A DNA stretch of 64,000 nucleotides from Zopfochytrium polystomum (GCA_025765615.1 JAIVFJ010000253.1:24668-88667); one strand, 5' to 3'. Positions 1 through 12,278 are shown, counted from the first letter of the stretch. Notes: generated by a model not told the origin, from the letters alone. Numbers and translations: made by a program.

Positions 1-188
1 GACTGCCGTCAGTTGAACGATGCAGCTGACGAGAAGCAGAAGAAGAGAAAGACGCAGGTGCCGGTTGGGTTGGACGGCCTTGAGACCTGCCGTTGTCTCG
101 CTTGCACGACGAGTCATCGTTCTTGTGAGCCGAGTGTATGTGAACGTGTGTGGGTGCGATGGGTTGTGACAGCGAGTGAGACAGAGAC

Positions 189-248
<60 letters not shown>

Positions 249-770
249 TCCGACCGCGCGTGACTGTTTTTTATCTTTCGCGGGTTGAGCTGAAGCCCAG
301 TGCCCCATAGCTGGCTTTTATACGCCATTCGGCAGTGCCTGCGGCCTGTCTTGCCTCTGGAAAGACCGTCACGGTGTCTCTCAAAACCACTGTCTCTCGT
401 GGGCAGAATTACTAAGTATATGGGCGGACGCCGAATGGCTCTGCCTCTTCCCCCCACTGACTGCAACCAATTATGTTCGCCAAGACGTAGACTGTGCTCT
501 TGCTGCGTCAGCTGCAATTCCTCCAGCGATCACGCATTACAAGCGAATTGCTAATCAACAAGACAACTGTATCATCTCGTCAGTATGGAAAAGGAAGACC
601 CCTCTCAATCGAACGGTCCGAGTACTCAAATAATAGATGAAGGAGTCTAAATACACAACGATTACCATCAACAATTGTCTGGCTGCTGTTTGAACAAACG
701 ACCAGCAATTAATGATATTGAGGTGTTGCTTTTGCGACGTCTGTTTTATATTCCCACCAAGGCGGACTTC
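1..770. other. Left-edge stretch without supported gene
   Basis: Short open frames exist here, but none shows a domain, signal peptide or credible composition. The only clear structure is the (GA)n microsatellite at about 171-246. Confidence 0.6.
171..246. repeat. (GA)n microsatellite
   Basis: The tract starts with three GAGACA-type units and continues as almost pure GA for about 50 bases. It creates artificial Arg/Glu and Ser/Leu open frames on the two strands. Confidence 0.95.
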
Positions 771-777
771 TCATTCA

Positions 778-1284
778 CTAACCCGGCGCTTGCAACAGCC
801 CGCTCGCATCCCACCACTTGAGAAACTCCTCGTGCCCATTAGCGCGTGCACCATCAATTGCAGCCTTTGTGTACTTGAGGCACAGCCGCAGGCTTCCGCT
901 GCTCGGTTCGCTCTGCTCCTTCCACCATCGAAGCACTTGAACATGCCCTCTCGCGCTAGCCCGATCCATCGCCCTGCAGCTCCACTTCAGCTCGAGCCCA
1001 CTGCGTACGCACCAGCTCAACACCGTGACGTGTCCCGGAAAGGCGGCCGCCGACGAGACGGCCCCGCCGCCGACGCTAGCGTCGCCATTCTCCAGCAGCC
1101 AGAACGCGAGCATCGCGGCGTGCCCGCGCATAGTCGCCGTCATTACCGCATCCCTCCGCACTGTCATCTTGGTCCCCTAGCCCAGCACCTCGCGCCACCA
1201 CTGCACCACATCAACGTGTCCGCTCCTCGTCCCCAGGTCCCACGCGCGCGGCGTGAACCACAACGGCCCTCCGCGCGGCCCGAA
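778..1284 (-). pseudogene. Ankyrin-like repeat protein fragment
   Basis: Read on the minus strand, the frame gives at least four units of the degenerate pattern GH(V/A).(V/M)L.(W/F)W, for example SGHVDVVQWW, RGHAAMLAFW, RGHVQVLRWW and NGHEEFLKWW, with spacers resembling LKYTKAAIDGA. Large families of such ankyrin-like proteins are known from chytrid genomes. The frame is broken by an in-frame TAG after the first unit, has a TAA just upstream, and ends after the last unit, so no normal start or full-length protein is visible. I read it as a decayed gene fragment. An unrecognised splice could in principle remove the TAG, but I see no good donor/acceptor pair. Confidence 0.7.
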
Positions 1285-1904
1285 AGCACTTTAGATGGAC
1301 TCATTCGCCACAACCCCACCACCGTCAGCGGATGGCCAAGCTGTCCACCAGAAGGTGCTCGCCGACTCTTTTAAGCATCGAGGCCATTAGTCGAAAACGC
1401 CAGAGAGTTTGTCTCCACACCGCTTTTTCTTTTGCTTTTTCTTTCTTTTTTTTTTTCCCCAGTTTTTCCTTTGATGGATGTTCTTCTTTTCTTGGAAATG
1501 AGAATGCAAAAAAAAGGGGTTTGTTTCTTTTGATCAATTTCAGCGCAAAGTTCAAAAGAAAAAAAAGAAAAAAAAACGAAGCAAAGAGCGCAATAAATAA
1601 AGCAGTAAAATGATGCGACACCCACACCCCCCACCCGGAGGAGGCACTGGCAGACAGACGGGGTAGGTTAGAGACGCGTGCCGCACTATACACTATACTA
1701 TACGAAGTAGAGAAGGCCAGAAGACAGGCAAGCGACCTTTTTTTTTTGGCAGACAGACAGGCAGACAGCAGGAGAAAGCAAGAAGAGACATCTCCTCAGC
1801 ATTTTCGCTCGAGGCTGGGCGAGCGAGAGGTGGATCTCGCTCGGGATGTTCGAGCCGCGTGTCTGTCTGTCTCTGCCTCTCCCTCTCAGTCGTCTCCCTC
1901 TGTC

Positions 1905-1969
<65 letters not shown>
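1905..1969. repeat. (TC)n microsatellite
   Basis: About 60 bases of pure TC repeat lie upstream of the BRI3-like gene. A variant GTCTGTCT tract flanks both sides. Confidence 0.95.
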
Positions 1970-1970
<1 letters not shown>

Positions 1971-2347
1971 TCCTCTGTCTGTCTCTCTTCCTGTCTCACT
2001 TCCAATAAGACTATTTCTCCTGCACCGCGCGACGGCGACCCGACGGCGACGACCGATCGAGAGCGGACTCTGCACGAACGCCACGACGACCACCACCCCC
2101 TTCCACCCTTCCCACATCCTCCTACCATCCAGCAACTCCTCTTCTCTTCGTCTTCTTCTTTTTCGCTGGCCAGCTGCTGTGCTTCAGCCTCGTCTGGTTG
2201 ATTCCGTCAGCTTCATCATCCGCCATCACACATCCGCATCCGCATCCGCATCCACATCCACATCCACATCCAATCCGGGGATCCGCCCAGCCAACCCACC
2301 ATCACCACACTCTGCACAGTTGACCAAACCCTCCCCCACCCCACCGC

Positions 2348-2929
2348 ATGCCTGAATCGTCGTCGTCGTCGTTGTCGTCGACATCGATTCCAGCCATGGC
2401 CGAGCCCGCTCGGCCGCCTCCCGCCGCCGCCATTGTCCCGCCATCGCCGCCGCCAACCCCGACCCCGCCATCGTCCACCACTTTGTCTCCGTCGTTATCC
2501 CCACACCTGCCACCAACAACAACAACAGCAACCACAACAACAGCAGAAGCAGCATCGGCGGCGGCGGCGGCGTACCCAGCGCAGCCGCCACCGTCGCCGC
2601 ACCTGCTGGCCGCCCCGTCGCCCTTAGACGACCACCGCCACATCCAAGACCTCGGCCGTCCGCGCTCCGTCGCCACCACTCACTCGCACAAGTCGGCCGC
2701 GTCCTCCTCCGCCACGTCCACCTTCAAGGCACACCACGCGGGCGCGACCGCCCTCGACGACCCGCTCATCGGCCGCCACGACCGCTGCCCCGCCGGCGGC
2801 ATCCACCTCTCCCAGTCCGAGTTCACCTGCTGCGGCATCTGCTTCGCCGTCGCCTGCTTCCCGATCGGCATCCTCTGCTGCTTTGTCATGCAGAAGAAGC
2901 GCTGCGCGAAGTGCGGCGGCAAGGTGTGA
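2348..2929 (+). CDS. BRI3-like small membrane protein
   Basis: Single-exon gene of 193 codons. The first 140 or so residues are low complexity (Ser, Pro, Thr, Ala rich) and probably disordered. The last 48 residues form a compact domain: a Cys-containing start, a hydrophobic segment with CCGICFAVACFPIGILCCF, then basic KKR and a final CAKCG pair. This layout (Cys motif, hydrophobic hairpin-like segment, CxxC at the C-terminus) matches the BRI3 (brain protein I3) family and is related in logic to LITAF-type monotopic membrane zinc domains of endosome/lysosome membranes. The ATG at 2348 is the first in frame and the frame ends four residues after the CxxC. The function in fungi is unknown. Family assignment is fairly sure; the N-terminal start is less sure. 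Confidence 0.75.
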   Translation: MPESSSSSLSSTSIPAMAEPARPPPAAAIVPPSPPPTPTPPSSTTLSPSLSPHLPPTTTTATTTTAEAASAAAAAYPAQPPPSPHLLAAPSPLDDHRHIQDLGRPRSVATTHSHKSAASSSATSTFKAHHAGATALDDPLIGRHDRCPAGGIHLSQSEFTCCGICFAVACFPIGILCCFVMQKKRCAKCGGKV

Positions 2930-4307
2930 TTTGAAGGATGGTTTGATCTCGTTCCACACACACACAACGTCCCCCCACCACAACACAAGTCACTGCCACT
3001 GCCACAACAACCCCGTTGCTTTCAGGACTTCTTTGGTCTACTGTGTCGGCCCCCCATTCTCACACACACACACACTCTCTCTCTCCTCGTCTTTGGTCGG
3101 CCCGATCTGCGGCGCATGATGGTGAATTTCGTCGGTTGGTTACCATTTGTTCTACCAGTCTCTCCCTCTGTCTCTCTCTCCTTCCCTCCCTTGCTTTTCT
3201 CCTTTGTCCAGCAACTTTCGCAAGTTGACTGAATACCGCGTTGATTCTTTTTCGTCTTTGCCCCGACCCCACCTAGTTACTCTCCTTATCCATGGAACTC
3301 TGTTTCTCTCTTTTACTTCTTCCGAGCTTTCCCTTCCCTCTCTCTCTCTTCCATAGTGTTGGATAGAGTTGCTTGGTTCTACTCTTTTACATCCTCCTCC
3401 CCCTCCTCCTCTAAACCTTGTCCTCTCGACTTAGTCGTCATACCTTACGAGGGACGACCGGCCTTCAGCGTCCTCGCAACGGGCGATATCTGGTTTCTTC
3501 TGTTGTTCTGTTTTTTTCTACATTTCATAGTGCCAATGGAGAAGAAGAACCACAAAAAAAAAAAAAAAAAAAAAGAAAAAAGAAACAAATATATAAACAA
3601 ACTGAACGGGAACCCGACTTCGCTCTCTTTGTCACCTTCCCCTCGCCCGACGCTTTTCCCAGAAAACTCTTCCAGGGTCCCAGCGACACGTCTCTTCTCC
3701 CACCAACCACCAAGCTCAAACAAACACAAAAAAAAAAAAGAAAGAAAAAAAAGGACAGAATATTATGTCCCGTCGATCCATACTGGAAGCGAAAAAAATG
3801 AATTGACCTTCTCCCTCGCTGGTTCGATCTAGACAGAGAGTGTTCCTGGCCCGCAGTCGTGCGCGTCAACGTTCTTTGAACTTGCGCGACTTTTTCTTTT
3901 TTTTTTTTTTTTTTTTTTTTTTTTGTTCTTGTGTTTCTCCAAGTCCCGCTCACATGGTCAAACAAAAAGAACGCGCTGAGCGACGCCTTCTGAATTAAGG
4001 GGCCGCTCCAAGAACCTTTGAGTGAAAGGAGAATCGAACGGGAGAAGACATTCTGTATTGCACGCACACACACTCTCCTTTTAAAATTTTTTTTTTCTTG
4101 TTTGGTGACTCCGAGCGCGTTTTTTCCTTTTTTTTTCTTTCTTCGCGGTTGGGCGACGCGAAAAAAACTGCCAGAGAGAGAGAGCGAGAGAGAGAGACAG
4201 AAAAAAGAAGAGGGGCGAGCAAACACGCCCTTAACACTTACACACGAAGCCCCGTTCTACCCCACCGACGCGCGACGCCCCGTCCCCCGCCTCCTCCCGC
4301 CCCACCA
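2930..4307. other. Intergenic: microsatellites and poly-A/T
   Basis: No gene is supported. The stretch holds CA and TC tracts (3060-3190), poly-A at about 3554-3574 and 3729-3739, a poly-T of about 25 at 3898-3924, and a short GA tract at 4171-4198 just upstream of the G-alpha gene. Long open frames here are products of these low-complexity tracts. Confidence 0.6.
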
Positions 4308-5903
4308 ATGTTCATCTGCGGTGGCGGCGGCGGCGAGACGACCGCCGCCGCAGCCGAGGCCGCCCAGATCAGTAAAAAGATCGACAAGGAGCTCGTCGAT
4401 GACCTCAAGAAGCGCGAGCGGTCCCTCCGGATCCTGATCCTCGGTGAGGCGCGCGGACGGGGGGTTCTCGACAATCGTCTTATCAAACTGAACGTAACAC
4501 ACAACAACCCAACAACCGACAACCAACAACCAACACAACAAGGCACCGGCGACGCCGGCAAATCCACCGTCCTCAAACAGCTCAAGCTCCTCTACGGCGC
4601 CGACTTCTCGCCGCTCGAGCGCCGCGACTTTGCAACCACCCTCGTCGCCAACGTCGTCGCCACCGCCAAGCTGCTCGTCGCCCAGATGGCCGCGCTCGGC
4701 ATCGCGTACGGAGACGACGGTGACGACGCTGGCGGCGGCGGCGGCGGCGGCGGTGGGGGTGGTCCGGGGGCCAGGGAAGGGGTGGAGGCCGCCGCGGCGC
4801 GCGTCGCCGAGTTTGAGCACGCGCCGGGCGCCGCGGCGCCCGAAGCCCTCGGCGAGGCCGTGGAGGTGTTGTGGAGGGACCCCGGCGTGCAAAAGTGCGC
4901 AAAGAGGGGGAACGAGTTTCAGCTGCTCGACTCTTGTGAGTTGTAAGTTTTTCGTGTGTTGTTGCGTGCGCGGGGAGGAGTGTGTCGCGCGTTTCGCTCA
5001 ATTCCCCTCGCCCCCACCTACCCCTTTTTGATGCGTCGTCACCCTCCGAACGGCCTCTCCCCCCGCTCCCAATCAAAAGCTTGATGACCCACGCGCGTGA
5101 AATCCTCGCGCCCGGATACACGCCCACCAACGACCACATCCTGCGCGCGCGCTCGGTGACGACCGCTGTGTCCGAGACCAAGCTCCGCATCAAGGGCTCC
5201 GCCGTCTCGTTCTTCGACGTCGGCGGCCAGAAGCGCTTCCGCGCAAAGTGGGCGCCGTTCTTTGACGACGTCAGCGCCATCATCTTTGTTAGCTCGCTCG
5301 CGTGCTACGATCAGGCGCTGGAGGAGGACGCGAACGTGAATCGGAGTTGAGTTTTTTTTTCCCCCTTGGATAAGACACACACACCACCCACACGCTTAAA
5401 AAAAAAAAAAAAAAAAACAAAATAAAACACAGTGGTCGACTCGGTCAAAGCCTTCAGCTGCATCTGCAACCACACGGTCCTCACAAAGATCCCCATCATC
5501 CTCTTCCTCAACAAGTCCGACATCTTCTCGCGCAAAGTCAAGGAATCCCCCATACAAAACTACTTTCCCGAGTACAACGGTGCGATTTGTGCGGCGGGGG
5601 CAGGCGTGTGTGCTGGGTGTGCGCCGCTGCAGTGTGTAGTGCGTCGCCCCATAGGCTTAACTCCCCCTTTTCAACCCGTGGGAAACAAAAAAAAAAAAAC
5701 AAAAAAAAACAGATGGCCCCTCCACCGCCGCCGGCTCCAGCTTCTTCCTCAAGCAGTTCCTCAAAGCCAACCGCAACGCCGAGAAGCAGATCACAAGCCA
5801 CTTCACGTGGGCCACCGACTCGGCCCAGGTCCAAAAGATCCTCGCCGAGGTCGCGGATCTGATTTTGGCGGGAAACTTGGAGAACGCCGGGTTGACGTTT
5901 TGA
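4308..5903 (+). CDS. Heterotrimeric G-protein alpha subunit
   Basis: Five exons: 4308-4443, 4543-4942, 5080-5345, 5433-5579, 5713-5903. All introns are GT-AG (87-137 nt), and the phases join to a 379-residue protein. Seen: P-loop GTGDAGKST (46-54), switch I region LRARSVTT with Arg203 (site of the catalytic Arg), switch II DVGGQ with Gln229, NKSD (294-297), and FTWATD in place of the usual TCAT (about 347-352). The protein is a membrane-associated GTPase that relays GPCR signals. Odd points: the N-terminus is MFICGGGGG, so there is no Gly2 for myristoylation (only Cys4 as a possible acyl site); the helical domain carries a Gly/Asp/Ala-rich insert (about 102-150); and the C-terminus AGLTF lacks the pertussis-toxin Cys. 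Intron 3 uses GTTGAG as donor. Expanded divergent G-alpha families are typical of chytrids. Confidence 0.92.
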
Positions 5904-6450
5904 ACTTTTTGGGGGGTGCTTTTTTTTTTGGGGGGGAGGGAGATGGAGGAGAAGAAAGGAGCGGGTCGGGCTTTGGCGCGGGAAGACGGGGAGGCGTCGA
6001 GAAAAAAAAATGTATTCATGAGTGCGCGAATTTCGTTTCTCCTTTTTTTTTTTTTTTTTAAAAAAAAATAATGCCAAACGAATATACAACCTTTTTTTTA
6101 ATTTAATTTAATTTAATTTTTTTTTTCTTTTTTTTTTTTTTTTCTTTTTGGGATAAGGGGACGGTTTTTGTTGAGATCTGGACTCTGGAGTGTCGAGAGT
6201 GATTGCAAAACAGCAAAACAAAAGAAGGGAAAATCTAGCTGGTGCCCCAACCTGGGGCCAAACCCAATACTTTACCCTTTCGCTCTATTTGCGCCCTCCA
6301 TGCCGCACTGTGCACTGCATTCTTCTCCTTGTCCTTGGTCTTTCTGAAGAAAGTGATCTTCACGGTGTTTCCTCCTAATTGCTCATACTTGCTCAATCAA
6401 CTTGTTATGTTCGGCTAGTCCCTTGCTTGAGTCAACAATTCTAATTAGCA
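5904..6450. other. G-alpha 3' flank, A/T-rich
   Basis: Contains poly-T/poly-A runs (6042-6070, 6092-6145) and a repeated TTTAA motif at about 6098-6118. No coding feature is visible. Confidence 0.6.
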
Positions 6451-6615
6451 TTTGGCCTTCGAAAACACATCATGTCCATGTGGCTTGGTGCGGAAGTTGG
6501 CGAGCTGATCAAAGGAGAGGATGCGATCAACCTGCACAAGTCCTTCCTCAACGAGCGACTGGATGTGGTAGCAAAGTTGAATGTGCTTGGTGTAAACAGT
6601 CTACTCTGAAGTGAG

Positions 6616-6973
6616 ATGTGTGTTTGTGGGTGGTCCTTCTCCCCAACTTGGAGAGAAAGAGAAAAAACTCTGTTATGAAGAATTGATACATAATGATGAT
6701 ATGCATGCTGTAATAGTTGCTGGGCAAGTGTGACTGGCACAGGGTAAAAACCTCTCCTATATTATCTGCTTGAGCAGAGGAGGAGGAAAACTGTTAACAC
6801 CAGGTTTCTGTTCCACTTAATACTCAGAGTATTTGTCATCAGCGCAAGCCAGCACCCAGGTCTGCATTGGTGGTGGCTTGCTCTCCCATGGGCATTGTGA
6901 GAACGATAACTGACAGTCACAATAGGTTCGGGTCTGTCTTGTGCCTCTTGCTGCTAACCATTGAGTTCTGCCT
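6616..6973. repeat. Dispersed repeat, copy 1 (copia-derived)
   Basis: About 355 bp closely matching 22296-22650, sharing for example CTCCTATATTATCTGCTTGA and CACTTAATACTCAGAGTATT. It sits between the RT and RNase H parts of the copia remnant, so it is either the decayed RT/RNase H linker or an insertion in it. On the minus strand, a run beginning TGTTAACAGTTTTCC and ending CCACCCACAAACACACA could be a solo LTR, but the flanks are also shared between copies. Confidence 0.75.
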
Positions 6974-7821
6974 AACAAGGTGCAGGTACCAAGTCTGACC
7001 TGATTGCTTTAGCCTGTGCAATCCCTTCCATAGCAACCAAACCATTCCAGGGGCGATTGGTAAAACCAGATTGCGGCGCCATGAAGATGGTGACGTCAAG
7101 GATTCTGTACAGGTAGGCTTAGGAGATGTCAATCATCTCCATGTCCCAGCCATACAGGGTGCTGAGAGCAATCATCCATTGGAGAGTGTTACCTCAAATT
7201 ACTGGCGAGTATGTCAGAGTGAAGTCAATGCCAGGCTCCTGTGTGAAACCACGCGCAACAAGTCTCACACGAAATCGTTTGATGGTGCCGTTGGGTTTGA
7301 ACTTCAGCTTGTATACCTCCTTAAAACTCCCAATGTTTGTGTTGGGTGGAGCTATGGCTTTGATGAATACACCCATGCTGCGGAGCATGCTCAGCTCATG
7401 CTCTTCAGCCTCTCCACTCTTTGCGAAGGGTGGAGCCATGGCCTCCTCATGCGTCAGTGGATCCTTGTATGTGTCAGGCGATACTCGAACTGTGTTGGAG
7501 TTGACATTGAAAGCAAAGAGCGACCTGTCTTCGTCGACTGAGTCTGACATGTAGACAGATTGAACATTGATGTTGTCAGAATCCTCATATGGTCCGCACG
7601 CAAATAACGCATCTGGCATGCCAGGAGCACTCTCAGCAGCAGGTGGGTCACTTGGCATGGCTGGTTCTGCCGCATCACTAGGCCTTCTGACCCTAGTGAT
7701 GTGAGTGTCCCAGGATTGTGTGGACGCAGAGTCCCACTCCACAGGGCTCTCACCATCCACAGCCACCAGAACCTCTGCGCTGGACTGAGATGCCATGCCT
7801 ACAAAGCCGCAGGCCTACGGC

Positions 7822-9495
7822 CCCTAGTGCCGATTGGAAAAAAACTTGTCAACTGACACTCGAGACCTTTTGCTGCCACCCTCCACCGCCGCCCTTCACC
7901 ACCTTGCCACCGCTCCCCACCGCCTTGCCGCCACCAGATTGACACTAGATTGACGCCAGATCACCAGATCGTCGCCAGATCGCCGTCAGATCGTCAGATT
8001 GCCGCCAGATTGACTTCAGATTGCCGCCAGATCGTCAAAGCGCCTCCTCAATATCGCACTGCACCCCAACACACACGAACCCCTCAGCGATCCTCAGCAG
8101 AAAGTCTCTCTCCATGCACCGCACCTTTGCCACTGCCGCCGCCGCCCCCCTGGCCATCCACGCCACCACTCGAGGCATCGCTCGACACAGCCTTGCTCCA
8201 CCACCTTCACCCTGCGACCTCCCTTGACTTGCCGCTCAGCGCTGCAGCTCCCTCACATTTGACACCAGATCGTCGCCAGATCGCCGCCAGCGTGAGGTGG
8301 AAGGTCGCCCTCCACCACCACCTTCCACCAATCTTCGTGCTGAATTGGGATTGTACCCAAAATCTCTTGCCTCAAACAAAGCCCCTGGTCCCACAGTTGA
8401 GGGGAGACACCGTTAAGGCTGGCTCCACCAGCCCCAACAGCGTCCTCCTCATCTTTGTCTCGCCGCATTACTCCCCAACTGACACTCAAGACCTTTTGCC
8501 ACTGCCCTCCGTCGACTAGCCACCACCAGGGTCAGGTTCACCACTGCCGACAGATTCCATCAGTCGCTTTCCCGCTGTGGTCTCGATCCAGATCTGCCAC
8601 AACTCCACACCCACGCGCGATTGCTACACACTCGTGTCCCTCCTACGCATCCCCAGAATCCAAACCACCTGATGAAGATCAGTGGCCTCTGCTATTTCCT
8701 CTATCGTTTGGCCTATCGCGTTCCCCACCTTCGTCCTCGCCTGCCATATTGTTCCTGTCTCACCCATCTGGCTTCCATCTGAATTCTCATCGTTGAGCTC
8801 TTGTGTCTCATGGACACCTCCACTGCCACTTCTCGCTTCAATTAAACTTCTTCCAATCGATCTCCTTGCTGTCTGCATCTAGGACATGATCTACTGTCAG
8901 CTCTTGCCCTTCTAACTGTCATCCTCAGATCTCCTCCACCTCATTGCCTCCATGCCATCCCTCCCAGCAGCCTCGCGGCTCCCATCACCATCCATCTTTC
9001 CACTTCAGAAGACCTGTCGCCATTTGTGTTGCCACTTTCCTCCATTGCAACCTCCCTTCATCATCGTTCCTCATCAACAGAATGGTTGCTTGTCCTGTTA
9101 TCCTTCACTTTTGGTTCCAACCCTACCGCCCTCTTTTTTTTACCTGGCTTTTGCCCCTCTGACCATAAACCTTGATGCTGCCTTCTCTAACCTTCCCTTT
9201 TGGGAACTCTGACTCAGGCTTTGCCTACTTTGACTACTATCGCAACGAAAATTACTCATTCTTTATCTCTTCAACTCTCCCTTTGAGAACATTGCCCCTT
9301 CACCTCTCCAGTTACATACAACTTCTACTTCTCTTCAACCACCAAATCTCCCAGTCATCTTCCCATTTCCCTCTTCCGTGGGTTTGCTGAGGTGATACCT
9401 TGACTAAGTCAACTATGGTTCACTGCTGATGGCACTTTCTCTTTCCACCTGGCCCTCTGGGGCTGGAACAATAATAAATATACCCTAGTGCCGAT
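7822..9495 (+). mobile_element. Nested retroposon with 13-bp direct repeats
   Basis: The sequence CCCTAGTGCCGAT occurs at 7822-7834 and again at 9483-9495. It brackets about 1.65 kb that interrupts the copia frame. The right inner edge is A-rich (AATAATAAATATA), as expected for the 3' end of a target-primed insertion, so I infer plus orientation. The body has no convincing ORF. It contains a degenerate array of CAGATCGCCGC-like units (about 7937-8040, with two more units at 8262-8292) and an internal direct repeat of about 40 bp (7849-7885 versus 8473-8510, sharing AACTGACACTC and AAGACCTTTTGC-like text). It may be a non-autonomous composite retroposon; alternatively it is a fragment of a larger element with a coincidental flank. 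Confidence 0.55.
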
Positions 9496-12099
9496 CGAAG
9501 GAAGTCCCCAACCACACCAGTGGTGCCCTGTGTGTGTGATGGTTTTGGTGGAATGGGGTTGTGTTAATTGTTTTGATGTGTTTTGAAGAGGTAAAGGATA
9601 TAGAGAACTGTTTGTTAGTGTGGTGAATCTCAGAGTTACTCACCAGTTGGTTGTTGGTTGGGTTCTTTCTCAGTCGTCCACGTTTCTTCTTTGGTGGTGG
9701 TAGGTCAGGTTCAATGCTGGGGACCACTGCTGTTTCTGGTGACGTGGTATGTGGTGGTTGGTCAGGCAGCTTGGAACCAAAAATACGAAAGTGGCTAACT
9801 TGTGGAAGTATGTGGTGCTGGTCCTCATGCAGTGAGAAGATGCCTTGCTGTACATTTGGGAGGCAGTTCTTGATCTGTGAGGCTTGCCGATACGCATAGC
9901 TCCAAAAGGTGAGGGGACCATTGGGAGCTGATGGGCTGTCAGGTGAAGGAAAGGTCTCCTGATGAACCATTGCAATGGTAGCTGCAGCTGAGTGACTGAG
10001 TTGATGAAGCTTTGAATTCTTGGTGACGGGAAGTAAAGTCCTGAGTGTTTGAACAGCAGCCAATGGGGGGCTTGTCACTAGTTTTCAAGATAACACCAGG
10101 GCGGCCTTTAAACTTAGAAAAGAAAGACTTCCCAACTTCTTGAAAGTCGTTGGTGGCAAGGAGACTGTAAAGTGTGCTTGGGGCGAAGCAGGCATCCTTG
10201 ATAACAATCTCCATGCTGTTTGGAAGAGGGATTCTTGCTGGTCCAACACCTTTGACTTTGAGCGGGGTGGAGTCTTTGTCAATGATTCCGACAGACGAGG
10301 TGCATTTGGTGTAGGATGCGAAAAGGTGAGCGTCTTTGAGAATGGTCTTGACACAGCCAGAGTTGACAATGATGGGTGATTCCTTGAACATGGTGGATGA
10401 CGATGATGAGAGGGCAAGGTGTTTGGGGACATGAGGAAGTAAGAGGTCTGCTTTTGACATGCCTGAGGTGGGTGCCTCAGGCCAACTAAAAATCTGACAA
10501 ATACTCCCCAGGTCACTACTGCCAGTCTTGCTATCGTCAACAGACGGCACATCGCCTGTGGCGATAAGTGCGACTGGCTCGTCCTGTTTCCTCATGATGC
10601 AGTGTTTTGCAAAGTGGTTCTCCTTCCCACAAGGGTGACACAGCACTGACTTCCCCAGTGGCACAACTCCTTGTCGCTGGTCCTGAGCTGTAGCGCCTGG
10701 GGTGTTGTCCTTGGGTGCTGCACCATGTGCAGCCTGATTTTCTACTCGTCTCTGAGTTTGGGAGGTGTGGTGTCCACATTGCTCAGATCACCATTCTCCA
10801 TGCTGTTCCCTACCCTATTGCCCAGTGCGACTGCCCCAACCATGGCAGCGCCCACCACAGATTTCTCTGTCATGGTGGTGTCGCTCAGCCTGGTGGGAAC
10901 GCCTTTGCTCTTGGCGGTCGTGGAAGTTGCTAAGTAGTGCAGCCTCATTGACTAGCTCTGCTGGTGGTGCGACAGTTGGCTTATGTGATTGTAGATGTGC
11001 AGGATCGTGGCCCAATTCTGGTTGTACGTTCCTGGGAAGATGTTTACGTCATCACCAAACGTCCAGTAGCCAACGTATTCTGGGTGGACGTACTCTTGGG
11101 TAATATGCATGACTTCCCATTCCTCATATCCTGGCGGGGGATTTGCTGACCAGAACTTGAAATGCTCAGGGATGGCAGGAACCGCGGCAGTTGTGTCCGT
11201 AGTGGGGACTGCTGGGATGGCAGCAACTTTGTGTGCGAGCTGGACATGGACAGCAGCACCTGCTTGCTTACTGGCAAAATGCCCCTCCATGTAGTCCATC
11301 CATCTTGTGAAGTCAACAGGGTTGACTAGCTGGCGGTGCAAGAGCTTCACGCTTGACTCGCTCATTGCATTGAGAGAGAATGAAGGTTACAGCCGGGAAT
11401 GAGAGAAGTTAGCGTTCCACAGTGCTCTCAACTGAAGCTGGTGGGTTGGTCACTCAGGGTTCGACGGGATATGATCACTAGGTGGGTAAAAGTTGGTGGT
11501 GATTGTGAATGCTGACAGTAGCTGTATAGCTGACCGGTGAAGACAATTGCTTTCTTGACACAGTGGATGGTGTCGGTTCAACTTGCTCTTGTAGCAGCGG
11601 GATGGATCGCACCACAATTGTGTGGGCACTGCCTTCTTTTCTTGATCGCTTCAGGGTGGAGAACTCTCCCTGGTAAGGGGTTGAGATCTGGACTTGGGAG
11701 GGGAGACAAGTGAAGGTTTTTCGTCGAATTGATTTTTGTATTTTCTTGCGAGGGCATATTCCAACACGGTTCAAGTGCGTCGCCCCTTTCTTCGAATTTT
11801 TGAATTTTTAGTTTCTCCGCACCAATCAAAGAATGTATTTGTCGCCCCTCCTCATTTTTTTGATGTTGCATCCTCGCCAAACCAAAAAATGAAAAAAAAT
11901 ATTTTATTTTGACGTCCTCTAATACCTTGGTAACGGGATTCGCCTTTGGCTCATCGTTGGCCGAGTAATTGCCGCCTGTTACTGGGGCCAAACCTAAAAA
12001 GGGAACTCTCCTAAAACCGTTTTGCACATTTTGTGCAAATGTGGGGTCCGAATTGAACGCATCGAAGCCCTGTTATTTTTTTTTTTATTTTTTTTTTCT

Positions 12100-12278
12100 C
12101 TTACTCGACAGAGTCGTGAAAGACGTTTGGTGTGGCGTCCTTGGAATGGAACCTTCACTTCGCCATACTGGCCTAGAGCAAACGGTACGGCTGAAAGGTT
12201 CATTAAAACACTTAAAACTGTAAACTGCGCCTATGTCAATGAGTACACTCACGAGGGCTGGCCTAAGATCTTACCCTA

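Larger units (their letters stand above)
6455..11365 (-). mobile_element. Decayed Ty1/copia retrotransposon
   Basis: Read right to left. Gag begins with ATG at 11365 (about 137 open codons to 10952) and continues with frameshifts. A CX2CX4HX4C zinc knuckle and a protease-like segment lie in 9939-10664. An integrase remnant ending in HFRIFGSKL lies at about 9755-9970. The start of RT is at 7194-7796 (VYKLKFKPNGTIKRF, RLVARGFTQEPG, TYSPV) and continues with stops to about 6917. The RNase H tail is at 6466-6600 (KHIQLCYHIQSLVEEG and DQLANFRTKPHG, the usual copia C-terminus). The protease motif reads VNSGC where copia proteases have D(S/T)G, so the catalytic Asp is lost. Stops, frameshifts, a missing integrase core and a nested insertion make it inactive. 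I could not place LTRs. Confidence 0.85.

Noticed and set aside
13..288. Open frames rich in Arg/Glu or Ser/Leu over microsatellites (also near 1698-2355, 16600-17118, 20593-20922)
   Set aside because: They are translations of (GA)n/(TC)n tracts with no domain or conservation signal.
2226..2986. Minus-strand frames rich in Val, Ala and Asp opposite the BRI3-like gene
   Set aside because: They are mirror products of the low-complexity coding strand; the plus frame has the real Cys domain.
7937..8040. CRISPR-like array of CAGATCGCCG units
   Set aside because: Units are about 10-15 bp, degenerate, without unique spacers, and the context is eukaryotic.
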